From Paenibacillus foliorum (GTDB lineage: Bacteria > Bacillota > Bacilli > Paenibacillales > NBRC-103111): a DNA stretch of 64,000 nucleotides. The position numbers and the translations under genes are program-made. The stretch's first letter is position 1. Each line of letters opens with the position of its first letter. Below are positions 43,291 to 52,107 of the stretch, one piece after another. The DNA lies in NCBI RefSeq assembly GCF_013141765.1, contig NZ_WHOD01000087.1:62001-126000 (forward strand). The letters run 5' to 3'. The notes beneath the pieces are model-generated. The model worked only from the letters and a program-made list of their open reading frames with translations. It ran no database searches and was not told where the DNA came from.

Positions 43291-44580
43291 CGTGCTTTGC
43301 ACGAAGCGGTCAAGAAGTACGGCCGCTTCGGCACGGGTCATGCGGCGGTCGGGCGCGAAGCTGTCAGCCGTCACACCATCGATCCAGCCTGCTTGCTTCA
43401 GGCTGTAGATCGCCTTGGCCGACCATGCGCTGGTCGGCACATCCTTAAACGCCGGCTGCTTTACGGCCGCCGGTGCAGCTTGTGCCTGCGGCAGCGCCAG
43501 CCGTGCGAACGTAGCCGCAACCTCAGCCCGTGTAACGGGCTGATCGGGACGCAGCGTCCCGTCCGCGTACCCGTTCAGCACACCAGCGCTGACGGCCTTG
43601 TTCAAGACCGCAGCGGCCCAGTGACCTGCCGTAGCATCCTTGAACGAGCCTGCGGGCTTCGCGCATGCCCCGTCATAAACCGTTCCGGCAACAGTTCCGC
43701 CGGAGCCTGCAGAACATCCGCTGCCAGCAGCCGCGGCATCAGCAACCGTGGGCTGGACCTTCGACAAGTCGAATACACGGTCCAGTAAGGTCACCCACTC
43801 CGCTCGGGTCATCTCGCGGTTCGGTTGAAACTGCTTGCCCACGCCGTCCACTATACCTTGCTCTTTCATACGCAGGATCGCTTCGCGTGCCCAATGTCCG
43901 CGCGTGTCAGGAAATACAATTGACTGCGCTGTTGGAGGCATATAAGCTTCGATACCTTGTCCGATCGCCTGCGCCATTTGAGTACGTATAGTATCATTAG
44001 CCAGCATAGCAGCATCCTGTTTGTTCGACAGAAAAGCGGTTTCTACGAGGATGCTTGGAACTGTACCCATCCGAACTACATATACGGAGCTTGGAATTAA
44101 TCCGAGGTTTTCCACATCTACAGCATCGACGAATTTGTCCAGCACCTGCTGTGCGAATTGCTTGCTGTCCTCTGTGAGTTCTGCCATTTCATCACTAGCT
44201 GGATAACTTTCTTGAGGGTAACGATTGTCATAATAAAGAACCATAGCTCCACGGCTTTTGGGTGTATAGGAATTGGCGTGAATCGATACGAATAAATCAG
44301 CTTGCTGACCATTCGTGAATTCTACACGTTCTTTAAGAGACAGGAATGTATCGTCTTCTCTAGTCATCACAACTTCATAACCTTTTTGTGTTAAAATATC
44401 TCTGAGCTTTTGTGAGATATCCAGATTAACGGTTTTTTCATATAGGCCGTTCACACCGATTGCGCCAGGATCGGATCCTCCGTGTCCAGCATCAACTACT
44501 ATTTTCATTGCCCATGACGAGGATGGAAAAACTAGTAAACAAGTAAGTATAAGCATCATGATTGCATAAGGCCGACGCAT
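43264..44580 (-). CDS. N-acetylmuramoyl-L-alanine amidase with SLH domains
   Basis: 438 residues. A signal peptide (ending near SSSWA) is followed by an Amidase_3 domain (about 25-210) with zinc ligands in VVDAGHGGSDPG, the Glu in GLYEKTVNLD, SIHANSY, and catalytic Glu in ILVETAFLSN. The C-terminal half has three S-layer homology repeats (GHWAREAILRMKEQGIVDG; GHWAAAVLNKAVSAGVLNGY; SAWSAKAIYSLKQAGWIDG), which anchor the enzyme to pyruvylated wall polymer. A Gly/Ser-rich stretch with two cysteines (GSGCSAGSGG...GACAKPAG) lies between repeats 1 and 2. The SLH half is visibly more GC-rich than its surroundings. The upstream leader has two hairpin repeats. Confidence 0.92.
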   Translation of the reverse strand: MRRPYAIMMLILTCLLVFPSSSWAMKIVVDAGHGGSDPGAIGVNGLYEKTVNLDISQKLRDILTQKGYEVVMTREDDTFLSLKERVEFTNGQQADLFVSIHANSYTPKSRGAMVLYYDNRYPQESYPASDEMAELTEDSKQFAQQVLDKFVDAVDVENLGLIPSSVYVVRMGTVPSILVETAFLSNKQDAAMLANDTIRTQMAQAIGQGIEAYMPPTAQSIVFPDTRGHWAREAILRMKEQGIVDGVGKQFQPNREMTRAEWVTLLDRVFDLSKVQPTVADAAAAGSGCSAGSGGTVAGTVYDGACAKPAGSFKDATAGHWAAAVLNKAVSAGVLNGYADGTLRPDQPVTRAEVAATFARLALPQAQAAPAAVKQPAFKDVPTSAWSAKAIYSLKQAGWIDGVTADSFAPDRRMTRAEAAVLLDRFVQSTKKTPNRQP

Positions 44581-44590
44581 AAGCGGGCAT

Positions 44591-44669
44591 CCCTCCTAAG
44601 AGTTTCGCATAGCGAAACTTATTTCGTAGGCTGTGGCTGTGCTTTCCGAAGGAAAGTTGTATTAAGCAT
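44591..44669 (-). repeat. Hairpin repeat, 2 tandem copies, ending in a Shine-Dalgarno sequence (SLH amidase)
   Basis: Read on the minus strand: a distal copy beginning AATGCTTAA with arms CTTTCC/GGAAAG (44642-44656), then a proximal copy containing CCTACGAAATA with arms AGTTTCGC/GCGAAACT (44601-44619), then CTTAGGAGGG about 10 bases before the ATG at 44580. It shows that the family follows gene direction. Confidence 0.85.
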
Positions 44670-44840
44670 TAGCAGAGCTTTTCGCTTGAAAAAACAGAAC
44701 ATTCAACATTTATTTTACAAGCTTCCTGTACATGTGTAATCAGGTAACATTCGGTAAATGTTGTGCTATAATAAGCTTGATTATCCCTCCTTAAAGATAA
44801 TAAACCATTACATATCTCCCAAAAAAGGAATGGTAGGCTC

Positions 44841-45083
44841 ATGAAGAAAAATACATTTACTTTCGTTTTATTGCTTATCATAGGGTTAGTGGCAGGTTCG
44901 CTTGTCGGTCAATTGTTAGCTTCTGTACCGGCGCTTGCCTTTTTAACGAAATCGGTTGAGCTTTCCTGGGATCCGAAGGCGGATTTGCTGGTGCTTAAAT
45001 ACGATATGCATTTCCAGCTGAAGCTAAATTTGATCAGTATTCTTGGGTTAGTTGCAGCGTTCTGGATTTATCGAAAGCTATAA
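44841..45083 (+). CDS. DUF4321 family small membrane protein
   Basis: 80 residues with two membrane segments: an N-terminal one (FTFVLLLIIGLVAGSLVGQLL) and a C-terminal one (LNLISILGLVAAFWIYRKL), joined by a short outside loop containing FLTKSVELSWDPKADLLVLKYDMHF divided across strands. The layout matches the DUF4321 family, which is common beside maf in Firmicutes. Function unknown. A ribosome site AAAAAAGGAATGG is upstream, and TATAAT occurs at 44767-44772. maf follows after 65 bases. Confidence 0.8.
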   Translation: MKKNTFTFVLLLIIGLVAGSLVGQLLASVPALAFLTKSVELSWDPKADLLVLKYDMHFQLKLNLISILGLVAAFWIYRKL

Positions 45084-45148
45084 TTTTTTCAATATCCACA
45101 TAAATGAGCTAGTTCTAATGTAAACTATTCGTGACAAGGAGTCTATAT

Positions 45149-45757
45149 ATGTCGAATAATGTTGAAAGTAAAAAACTGATCTTAGCATCGTCTTCACCAC
45201 GCAGGCAGGAATTAATCCGTACCTTGCAGCTTCCTTATGAAATTCGGGTTAGCGATGTGAATGAGGATACGGAGCCTGGTTTGGCACCAGCCGAAATAGT
45301 TGAACAGTTGTCCGGTCGTAAAGCCGCTGCGGTTTGCGAAATGTATAAGAGTGAGCTTTCCAAGGAATGTGTTGTCATCGGATCGGACACCATTGTTGTG
45401 CTTGATGGACTTGTTTTAGGTAAGCCGAAGGATAGTCAGGATGCTTTCCGTATGCTGAGCGCCCTGCAAGGGAGAGCCCATCAGGTATTCAGCGGAGTTG
45501 CATGTCTGGATCTATCGACAGGGGTGCAGTTGGTCGATCACCAGGTCACTTCTGTATACATGAAGCCTTTAACAGATGAACAAATAAAGCGGTATATCCA
45601 AACGGGCGAGCCCATGGATAAAGCCGGTTCTTATGCTATACAAGGAATAGGCGCAACGATTGTTGAGAGGATTGAGGGGGACTACTTTAATGTGGTTGGT
45701 CTGCCAATGTCGCTGCTGAGCGATTTATTGAAGCGTCTTGGTATCGCTGTTCTTTAG
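45149..45757 (+). CDS. maf: Maf-family nucleotide pyrophosphatase (septum formation inhibitor)
   Basis: 202-residue Maf/Ham1-like pyrophosphatase that hydrolyses dTTP, UTP and modified nucleotides; in B. subtilis excess Maf blocks septation. Motifs: LILASSSPRRQELI at the N-terminus, VIGSDTIVVLDG, LGKPKD, and DKAGSYAIQG near the C-terminus. ATG 45149 has AAGGAG 8 bases upstream; an in-frame GTG at 45131 lies before that site. Position before radC and mreB agrees with B. subtilis. Confidence 0.93.
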   Translation: MSNNVESKKLILASSSPRRQELIRTLQLPYEIRVSDVNEDTEPGLAPAEIVEQLSGRKAAAVCEMYKSELSKECVVIGSDTIVVLDGLVLGKPKDSQDAFRMLSALQGRAHQVFSGVACLDLSTGVQLVDHQVTSVYMKPLTDEQIKRYIQTGEPMDKAGSYAIQGIGATIVERIEGDYFNVVGLPMSLLSDLLKRLGIAVL

Positions 45758-45767
45758 CAGGGTATCA

Positions 45768-45776
45768 TGCTATAAT
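45768..45776 (+). promoter_or_regulatory. Extended -10 promoter upstream of radC
   Basis: TGCTATAAT forms an extended -10 (TG-N-TATAAT). Immediately downstream is the palindrome TGTGAGTTCACA (45777-45788), which could be an operator at the start site. Confidence 0.5.
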
Positions 45777-45816
45777 GTGAGTTCACACACACTTTAAAAT
45801 TGAAAGAGGGGAATGA

Positions 45817-46506
45817 ATGGAATCGAGCAATTTGACATTGCGCGATGTCCCAAACGACGAACGTCCAAGAGAACGCATGATGCAGTATGGGGCTCAAGCA
45901 TTAAGCAACGCGGAGCTGTTAGCAATTTTGCTACGGACCGGAACTTACCAGGAATCAGCGGTCCATTTGGCGCAGCGTATGCTAAGTCAATCCGGTGGAT
46001 TGCGCAGTCTGGTTGATATGAGCTTGGAGCAACTGACCGAGATCAAAGGAATTGGCAAAGCCAAAGGCTTGCAAGTTCAAGCCGGCATTGAGCTGGGACG
46101 CCGTCTAGCGCGTACCGCCATGAAGGATACTGTAACGGTCAGGTCACCTAAAGATGCTGCAGATTTGCTTATGGAAGAGCTGCGTTATTTGCAGAAAGAG
46201 CATTTTGTTTGCTTGTTTTTAAATACCAAAAATCACGTCATTGGTCAGGAGACGCTCTCTATGGGCAGCTTGAACGCTTCAATTGTCCATCCTAGGGAAG
46301 TGTTCCGAGCGGCGATTAAACGAAGCAGTGCTTCGATTATTTGCGTGCATAACCACCCTAGCGGCGATCCGACCCCTAGCCCCGAAGACATTCAGATGAC
46401 ACAACGGCTTGTAGAAGCCGGTGATATCGTCGGTATCGATGTGCTCGATCATATCGTGATAGGCGATCAGAGGTTCGTCAGTTTGAAGGAGCAAGGTTTG
46501 ATGTAA
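45817..46506 (+). CDS. radC: RadC family JAB-domain protein
   Basis: 229 residues with an N-terminal helix-hairpin-helix-like region (SLEQLTEIKGIGKAKGLQVQ) and a C-terminal JAB/MPN metal domain with VHNHPSGDPTPSPEDIQ and an upstream Glu (KEHFVCLFLN...IGQETLSMGS). The name comes from a disputed link to DNA repair; the true role is unknown. ATG 45817 has GAGGGGAATGA upstream. It lies between maf and mreB as in B. subtilis and is followed by an inverted-repeat element. Confidence 0.93.
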   Translation: MESSNLTLRDVPNDERPRERMMQYGAQALSNAELLAILLRTGTYQESAVHLAQRMLSQSGGLRSLVDMSLEQLTEIKGIGKAKGLQVQAGIELGRRLARTAMKDTVTVRSPKDAADLLMEELRYLQKEHFVCLFLNTKNHVIGQETLSMGSLNASIVHPREVFRAAIKRSSASIICVHNHPSGDPTPSPEDIQMTQRLVEAGDIVGIDVLDHIVIGDQRFVSLKEQGLM

Positions 46507-46549
46507 TATAATAGAACATAAGGAACCAAGTTCATAATCCGTTATAGAC

Positions 46550-46685
46550 AGTGTTTAAAAAGTCCTCTTTGAACGGCAAAAGAAGCTTGTAGCTCCGTTC
46601 CTCATTCCTCGGCTGCTTACGAAATGAGTTTTCTACGAAAACTTGAACGTACTTATCGGTTCTGAAAGCGGGCTTTTTAAACTCT
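46550..46685. repeat. 136-bp MITE-like element with imperfect terminal inverted repeats
   Basis: Left end AGTGTTTAAAAAG (46550-46562) and right end CTTTTTAAACTCT (46673-46685) are inverted copies. The similarity continues inward (AAGTCCTCTTTGAAC against the complement of GTTCTGAAAGCGGGCTT), about 30 bases in total. Inside are TGCTTACGAA (46614-46623) and the hairpin AGTTTTCTACGAAAACT (46627-46643), the same unit as in the Shine-Dalgarno-linked repeats but without a following ribosome site. No ORF. It lies between radC and mreB. Confidence 0.7.
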
Positions 46686-46779
46686 CCCTTATAGGGTGCT
46701 CGTGAACTTCCTTATTCAAACAAACGCACACAAATAGTTCGATGATGTATATAGAGCCATAAGGAAGGGAGTACCAATC

Positions 46780-47814
46780 ATGTTAGGTGGGTTTACAAAA
46801 GATCTGGGAATTGACCTAGGTACTGCGAACACATTAGTGTATGTAAAAGGAAAAGGCATCGTGGTCAGAGAACCATCTGTTGTGGCGATCCGTACCGATA
46901 CGAAAACTATAGAAGCCGTTGGGGAAGCCGCAAAAAAAATGATAGGCCGAACTCCCGGCAATATCCGCGCAATTCGTCCTATGAAGGATGGAGTCATTGC
47001 TGATTTCGACACGACTTCGACAATGATCAAATATTTTATTCGCCAAGCTCAAAAGCAACGCTGGTTATTTCAACGCCATCCGAGTGTAATGGTTTGCGTC
47101 CCATCCGGTATTACTGCTGTTGAGAAACGTGCGGTGGAAGATGCGACGCGGCAAGCAGGAGCACGTGATGCATTTACGATTGAAGAGCCGTTTGCGGCAG
47201 CGATTGGCGCTGATTTACCTGTATGGGAACCGACAGGAAGTATGGTTGTCGACATCGGGGGCGGGACGACAGAAGTGGCCGTTATCTCGTTAGGCGGAAT
47301 TGTTACAAGCCGATCGATTCGCGTAGCGGGAGACGAAATGGATGAAGCTATTACTCAATATATCAAACGTACATACAATTTAATGATAGGTGAACGTACA
47401 TCCGAGCAGATCAAGATGGAAATTGGTTCTGCTTTACAGATGGAAACACCAGTACGTTATGAAATCCGCGGCCGTGATTTAGTAAGCGGTCTGCCTAAGA
47501 CGATGTCCATAACCTCGGATGAAATTACGGATGCATTATCGGATACCGTTAGCAGTATCGTTGAGGCTGTCAAGGTTACTTTGGAGAAATGTCCTCCCGA
47601 GCTGTCTGCTGATATTATGGACCGTGGCATTGTGCTCACAGGCGGTGGAGGGTTGCTTCGTAATTTGGACAAGCTGCTCTCACGCGAAACGGGGATGCCG
47701 GTGCTTGTTGCCGAGAATCCGCTTGATTGCGTAGCAATCGGTACAGGGCGAGCGCTTGAGAACATCCATTTATTTAGAATGAAATCGGGACCAGCTAGTA
47801 AATCAAGACGCTAA
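46780..47814 (+). CDS. mreB: Rod shape-determining protein MreB (actin-like)
   Basis: 344-residue bacterial actin that organises lateral wall synthesis. It begins GIDLGTANTLVYVKGKGIV (phosphate-1 loop), with VVDIGGGTTEVAVISLGG (phosphate-2) and LTGGGGLLRNLDKLL (adenosine motif). The ATG has GGAAGGGAG upstream. First gene of mreBCD-minCD-rodA. The repeat element and about 90 AT-rich bases lie before it; no clear promoter was recognised. Confidence 0.97.
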   Translation: MLGGFTKDLGIDLGTANTLVYVKGKGIVVREPSVVAIRTDTKTIEAVGEAAKKMIGRTPGNIRAIRPMKDGVIADFDTTSTMIKYFIRQAQKQRWLFQRHPSVMVCVPSGITAVEKRAVEDATRQAGARDAFTIEEPFAAAIGADLPVWEPTGSMVVDIGGGTTEVAVISLGGIVTSRSIRVAGDEMDEAITQYIKRTYNLMIGERTSEQIKMEIGSALQMETPVRYEIRGRDLVSGLPKTMSITSDEITDALSDTVSSIVEAVKVTLEKCPPELSADIMDRGIVLTGGGGLLRNLDKLLSRETGMPVLVAENPLDCVAIGTGRALENIHLFRMKSGPASKSRR

Positions 47815-47845
47815 ATCTAAGAGGTAAGGTTAGAAGGTGGTTGCA

Positions 47846-48706
47846 TTGAAATTATTTGGAAACAAGAGGCTGCTCATATTGCTGCTCGGCTTCATTTGCT
47901 TCATTGCTCTTATGGGCTTGACGCTCGGGAAGCGTGAACGAATGACATGGCCTGAAAAATTTATAACAGATACGGTTTCCTGGACACAAGGATTATTTTA
48001 TAAGCCCGCTGGCTACATAGCGGGTTTCTTTGAGGATATTGGGAAATTGCATGTCATTTTTGAAGAAAATAAGGTATTGAAACAGACTCTGACTAAGTAT
48101 GCAAGAGATACAACTAAGCTAAATGATTTGGAACAGCAAAACAAGCGATTGAAGGAAGCACTGGGCTTCACCGAGCGCCAAAAGCAGGCAGGCCAGTACA
48201 CATTCCGGATAGCCGAGGTTGTAGCTCTAAATCCTGATTTGCTGAATAACACCGTTCGTATCAACCTTGGAGAGAAAGATGGCATTAAGCCGAATATGGC
48301 TGTCATGTCTGTTGAAGGTTTGGTGGGGCGTGTTAAGCAGGTTTCATCGTTCTATTCCAATGTTCAGCTGTTGAAGGGCATAGATGATACAAACAATGAA
48401 TCAAAGGCGATTTCGGTAACAGTCAAAGGTAGAGAGAACGAAACGTTCGGCATGCTAGAAAGCTACAGTAAGGAGAAGCAGAAGCTGATTATGACCAAAA
48501 TTGACCCCAATGATAAGATGGAGGTTGGTGATGTCGTAATAACTTCCGGTTTGGGGCAGGTTTTCCCGAGAGGAATTGAAATCGGTAAAGTCATTTCCAG
48601 AGATCCTGGTAATTTCGGTATATCCCACGAAGCGGTTATAGAGCCTTTTGCTTCGTTCGACCATCTCCGTGAAGTCTTTGTAGTTATCGTTCCGGAGCAG
48701 GGGTGA
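47846..48706 (+). CDS. mreC: Rod shape-determining protein MreC
   Basis: 286-residue bitopic membrane protein that links MreB to outside wall synthases. A short cytosolic start, one membrane segment (LLILLLGFICFIALMGLTLG), a coiled coil (about 68-110) and an outside beta-barrel domain (AEVVALNPDLLNNTVRINLG; GEVVITSGLG-like GDVVITSGLGQVFPRGIEIG). TTG 47846 has AGAAGGTGG 5 bases upstream and is preferred over GTG 47837, which lies inside that site. It follows mreB by about 30 bases. Confidence 0.94.
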   Translation: MKLFGNKRLLILLLGFICFIALMGLTLGKRERMTWPEKFITDTVSWTQGLFYKPAGYIAGFFEDIGKLHVIFEENKVLKQTLTKYARDTTKLNDLEQQNKRLKEALGFTERQKQAGQYTFRIAEVVALNPDLLNNTVRINLGEKDGIKPNMAVMSVEGLVGRVKQVSSFYSNVQLLKGIDDTNNESKAISVTVKGRENETFGMLESYSKEKQKLIMTKIDPNDKMEVGDVVITSGLGQVFPRGIEIGKVISRDPGNFGISHEAVIEPFASFDHLREVFVVIVPEQG

Positions 48707-48713
48707 GGATGTG

Positions 48714-49238
48714 ATGCGCAATTGGCTGTGGTTGATTCTTGGCGTTCTGTTTATTTTGGAAGGTACATTGCTGCAGTGGATGATTCCAAGTGTTTGGCAG
48801 TCCAAAGTTTATGTAGCTCCCCATTTCATTATGGTTATTGTTCTTTATATTGGGTTATTTGTTAATCGCCATACCGCGTTAATGTACGGACTTATTTTCG
48901 GATTTTTACAGGATATGTTGTACTATTCACCTATGCTTGGTCCTGTTTCGTTTGCAATGGGCTTGACCGGTTATTTGGCTGGATTGACTCATCGACGTCT
49001 TTATTCGAGTATTGTTGTGAGCATGCTGGTTATAGCGTTAGGCAATCTGTTTTTTGAGTGCATTATTTATGGACTTTACCGGTTGTTTCAAATTACGCAT
49101 TTAGATCTCCAGTGGGCTTTTTTCCATCAAATGCTACCCAGTATGCTGATCAATCTTCTGTTCGCTTTGCTTGTGTATGTTCCGGTAAGGAAGCTGTTTG
49201 AGAGCATGCAGAACAGTAAGTCCGCGACAGATGAATAA
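48714..49238 (+). CDS. mreD: Rod shape-determining protein MreD
   Basis: 174-residue integral membrane protein with about five membrane segments (for example WLWLILGVLFILEGTLLQW and FHQMLPSMLINLLFALLVY), partner of MreC in the elongasome. ATG 48714 follows GTGAGGATGTG; GTG 48711 is an alternative. It begins 7 bases after mreC. Confidence 0.92.
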   Translation: MRNWLWLILGVLFILEGTLLQWMIPSVWQSKVYVAPHFIMVIVLYIGLFVNRHTALMYGLIFGFLQDMLYYSPMLGPVSFAMGLTGYLAGLTHRRLYSSIVVSMLVIALGNLFFECIIYGLYRLFQITHLDLQWAFFHQMLPSMLINLLFALLVYVPVRKLFESMQNSKSATDE

Positions 49239-49307
49239 TTTTCATGGGTTGTGCAGGAAATAAGCGTAAAAAAGCCGAATTGTATAGGCTGGGGGGTTGG
49301 AACGTGT

Positions 49308-49958
49308 ATGACGGCGGTAAAGCATCATGTGATGATAAAAGGAGTCAAAGACGGTCTTGTATTTTTATTGGATGATACCTGTGAGTTTGCAGAAGTCATA
49401 CAAGAATTGAAGCACAAGCTGGAGAAGACTCATCAAAAGATTTTAACGGGTCCGATAATTCACGTCTATGTAAAGCTGGGATCCCGTCTTATTTCGGATG
49501 AGGAAAAAGATTTGATTCGTGATATCATCGGACAAAAAGGGAATCTGCTGATCCAATCCATCGAATCGTTAGCGGCAGCCCCCTCGGCGCTTGTTGCGAG
49601 CATGACGGATATTAGGCTAGTCAAAGGCATGGTTCGATCAGGGCAAACGATGTTAAAAGAAGGTAATATCTTATTTCTGGGCGATGTCAATCCAGGTGGG
49701 GAGATTATTAGCTCTGGCAGCATTTATGTGATGGGTTCTTTACGCGGAATGGCGCATGCAGGGGTTGATGGGGACGAAACGGCGGTTATCGCTGCTTCAC
49801 ATCTAAGACCCACACAGCTAAGGATTGCTTCGATTATTAGTCGTCCTCCAGATGAGTGGGGGATCAACGAGGCATTTATGGAATTTGCTTATATAAAAAA
49901 TGGTAAAATGGAAATAGATAAGATTCACCATTTGCATAAATTAGACTTGATGCAGTAA
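49308..49958 (+). CDS. minC: Septum site-determining protein MinC
   Basis: 216-residue inhibitor of FtsZ polymerisation. The N-terminal domain (about 1-100) starts HHVMIKGVKDGLVFLLDDTC; the C-terminal beta-helix (about 110-216) has VRSGQTMLKEGNILFLGDVN, PGGEIISSGSIYVMGSLRG and HAGVDGDETAVIAA and binds MinD. ATG 49308 is chosen by match to family length and start; a GTG at 49251 would add 19 unconserved residues. Confidence 0.93.
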   Translation: MTAVKHHVMIKGVKDGLVFLLDDTCEFAEVIQELKHKLEKTHQKILTGPIIHVYVKLGSRLISDEEKDLIRDIIGQKGNLLIQSIESLAAAPSALVASMTDIRLVKGMVRSGQTMLKEGNILFLGDVNPGGEIISSGSIYVMGSLRGMAHAGVDGDETAVIAASHLRPTQLRIASIISRPPDEWGINEAFMEFAYIKNGKMEIDKIHHLHKLDLMQ

Positions 49959-49977
49959 TGCGAAGGAGTTGAGCACG

Positions 49978-50772
49978 ATGGGAGAGGCAATTGTTATCAC
50001 CTCGGGAAAAGGCGGAGTGGGTAAAACAACCACTTCAGCAAATATCGGGACAGCATTGGCGCTTCAGGGTAAAAAGGTTTGTATGGTGGATACAGATATC
50101 GGATTGCGTAATTTGGATGTTGTTATGGGTCTGGAAAACCGGATTATTTATGACTTAATTGATGTGGCCGAAGGCCGCTGTAGATTGCCTCAGGCATTGG
50201 TTAAAGACAAACGCTTTGATGAGCTGTATATGCTGCCAGCCGCACAGACAAAAGACAAGGACGCAATCTCTCCAGATGCGGTTCGTGAGATCATTCTGGA
50301 CCTGAAAAAGGATTTTGAATTCGTAATTATTGATTGTCCGGCAGGTATCGAGCAAGGCTTCAAAAATGCAGTAGCAGGTGCGGATAAAGCAATCGTAGTA
50401 ACGACTCCAGAAAATGCCGCAGTACGCGACGCCGATCGAATTATCGGTCTTCTGGAAGGAGCGGGTATTCGTTCTCCGAAGCTTATCATTAACCGCATCA
50501 GGGCCAATATGGTGAAGAACGGCGACATGCTTGATATTGATGAAATATGCTCGGTTCTGGCAATTGATTTGCTTGGCATCGTTCCGGATGATGAATATGT
50601 AATAAAGGCAGCGAACATCGGAGAACCGACGGTCATGAATCCAAACTCTCGGGCAGCTATTGCGTATCGCAATATCGCACGACGGATGCTTGGTGATAAT
50701 GTACCTTTGATGCCGTTGGATGAGAAGCCGGGCATGCTTCGTAAATTGAAGAAGTTTATCGGGATAGGATGA
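49978..50772 (+). CDS. minD: Septum site-determining protein MinD
   Basis: 264-residue ParA-type ATPase that recruits MinC to the membrane. Deviant Walker A GKGGVGKTT (10-18), FVIIDCPAG (Walker B) and a C-terminal amphipathic membrane helix (GMLRKLKKFIGIG). ATG 49978 has AAGGAG 9 bases upstream; TTG 49969 is less likely. It starts 19 bases after minC. No minE was seen, as expected when DivIVA/MinJ place the system. Confidence 0.96.
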   Translation: MGEAIVITSGKGGVGKTTTSANIGTALALQGKKVCMVDTDIGLRNLDVVMGLENRIIYDLIDVAEGRCRLPQALVKDKRFDELYMLPAAQTKDKDAISPDAVREIILDLKKDFEFVIIDCPAGIEQGFKNAVAGADKAIVVTTPENAAVRDADRIIGLLEGAGIRSPKLIINRIRANMVKNGDMLDIDEICSVLAIDLLGIVPDDEYVIKAANIGEPTVMNPNSRAAIAYRNIARRMLGDNVPLMPLDEKPGMLRKLKKFIGIG

Positions 50773-50779
50773 TCTGGCT

Positions 50780-51925
50780 TTGCTGCATAAATTCAAAAAT
50801 ATTGATCTTCTAATTGTCGCCATTTTGATAGCCTTTTTGGTAATTAGCACCCTGCTTGTTTACAGTGCAACACTGGATGACCCAAACATTGATTTTGATC
50901 TGAAAAAAACAATTACTATATATATCATTTCAATTCTTGCTTTTATAGGAGTGACCTTTGTTGATTATAGGGTGTTGGTCAAGGTATCCCCCTATTTTTA
51001 TATAACGGGGTTAGCCTTACTTGCTGCCGTTTACAAGTTTGGTTTGGAGAAGAATGGTGCAAAAAGCTGGTTTCCACTACCTGGAGGGTTGGATTTCCAA
51101 CCGGCAGAGCTTATGAAGCTAGTGCTGATCATTGCTCTTGCTGCCTTTTTGGCGAGAAAGCAGGGGGAATCCTTAACATTTCTGACGGATGTTCTTCCGG
51201 TAGGAGTAATTGTGCTTATTCCATTTATTCTAGTTCTTATCCAACCGGATTTAGGAAATGCTATTATTTTTATAGTCATTTTAATAGGTATGCTGTGGAT
51301 TGGTAATGTTAAATATTTGCATTTTTTGATCGGTTTGTTATTAGCTGTCGCAGCTCTTGCCTTGTTTATGTATTTGTTCACTCACTATCATGAACCCATC
51401 AAGTCTTATTTTACGGAAAAAGGTAAATCCCACTGGGTGGCCCGAATTGATACGTTTGTTAACCCGGAGGCGGCTACCAAGGATCAAAAGTTCCAAGTTG
51501 ACAATTCCATTAAAGCCATTGGTTCCGGTGGGCTAACTGGAGAGAGTTATTTGAAGGGGACGTCGGTACACCGTAACTTTATACCCTATGCTTATTCGGA
51601 CTCCATATTTGTAGTGTTGGCGGAGGAATTCGGATTTGTTGGTTCTTCGGTCTTGCTGTTGCTTTATTTTGTGTTGATTTACCGGATGATTCTTATTTCC
51701 ATTCAATGCAATGACAAGGCAGGATCGTATATTATTATTGGTGTTGTTTCCATGTTTGTATTTCAAATTTTTGAAAATGTCGGTATGCTAATCGGTATTA
51801 TGCCGCTGACTGGGATTACACTGCCCTTTATTAGTTACGGAGGAACGTCGCTGTTAATCAATATGATGAGTATTGGACTGGTTATGAGCATCCGTGTACA
51901 TCAGGAAAAGAATCCGATATATTAG
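50780..51925 (+). CDS. rodA: Rod shape-determining protein RodA (FtsW/RodA/SpoVE family glycosyltransferase)
   Basis: 381-residue SEDS-family peptidoglycan polymerase with about ten membrane segments. Family motifs: NGAKSWFPLPGGLDFQPAEL (KSW...QPAE), ILVLIQPDLGNAIIF, AEEFGFVGS and TGITLPFISYGGTSLL. TTG start with AGGATGATC upstream, 7 bases after minD. The position in a mre-min cluster favours RodA over FtsW or SpoVE. It ends at a strong terminator and closes the mreBCD-minCD-rodA unit. Confidence 0.92.
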   Translation: MLHKFKNIDLLIVAILIAFLVISTLLVYSATLDDPNIDFDLKKTITIYIISILAFIGVTFVDYRVLVKVSPYFYITGLALLAAVYKFGLEKNGAKSWFPLPGGLDFQPAELMKLVLIIALAAFLARKQGESLTFLTDVLPVGVIVLIPFILVLIQPDLGNAIIFIVILIGMLWIGNVKYLHFLIGLLLAVAALALFMYLFTHYHEPIKSYFTEKGKSHWVARIDTFVNPEAATKDQKFQVDNSIKAIGSGGLTGESYLKGTSVHRNFIPYAYSDSIFVVLAEEFGFVGSSVLLLLYFVLIYRMILISIQCNDKAGSYIIIGVVSMFVFQIFENVGMLIGIMPLTGITLPFISYGGTSLLINMMSIGLVMSIRVHQEKNPIY

Positions 51926-51969
51926 CAAAAAGCTGATTGCAGTTGGAACTAACAATAGCAATGAATGAG

Positions 51970-51993
51970 AGCACTCCTCGGAGTGCTTTTTTG
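51970..51993 (+). terminator. Rho-independent terminator after rodA
   Basis: AGCACTCC (51970-51977) pairs with GGAGTGCT (51980-51987), followed by six T. Confidence 0.85.
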
Positions 51994-52107
51994 TTATTCT
52001 TGCTCATGAATAAAGCTCATTGTTATATTCACTAATCTATAAACATAGGATGGAATATACAAGCCCTACCTGTCCTAACCTAACGCTACTAAAAATACGG
52101 ACAAGGC

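Noticed and set aside
50155..50850. 231-codon reverse ORF antisense to minD
   Set aside because: Shadow of minD, with no ribosome site and atypical composition.
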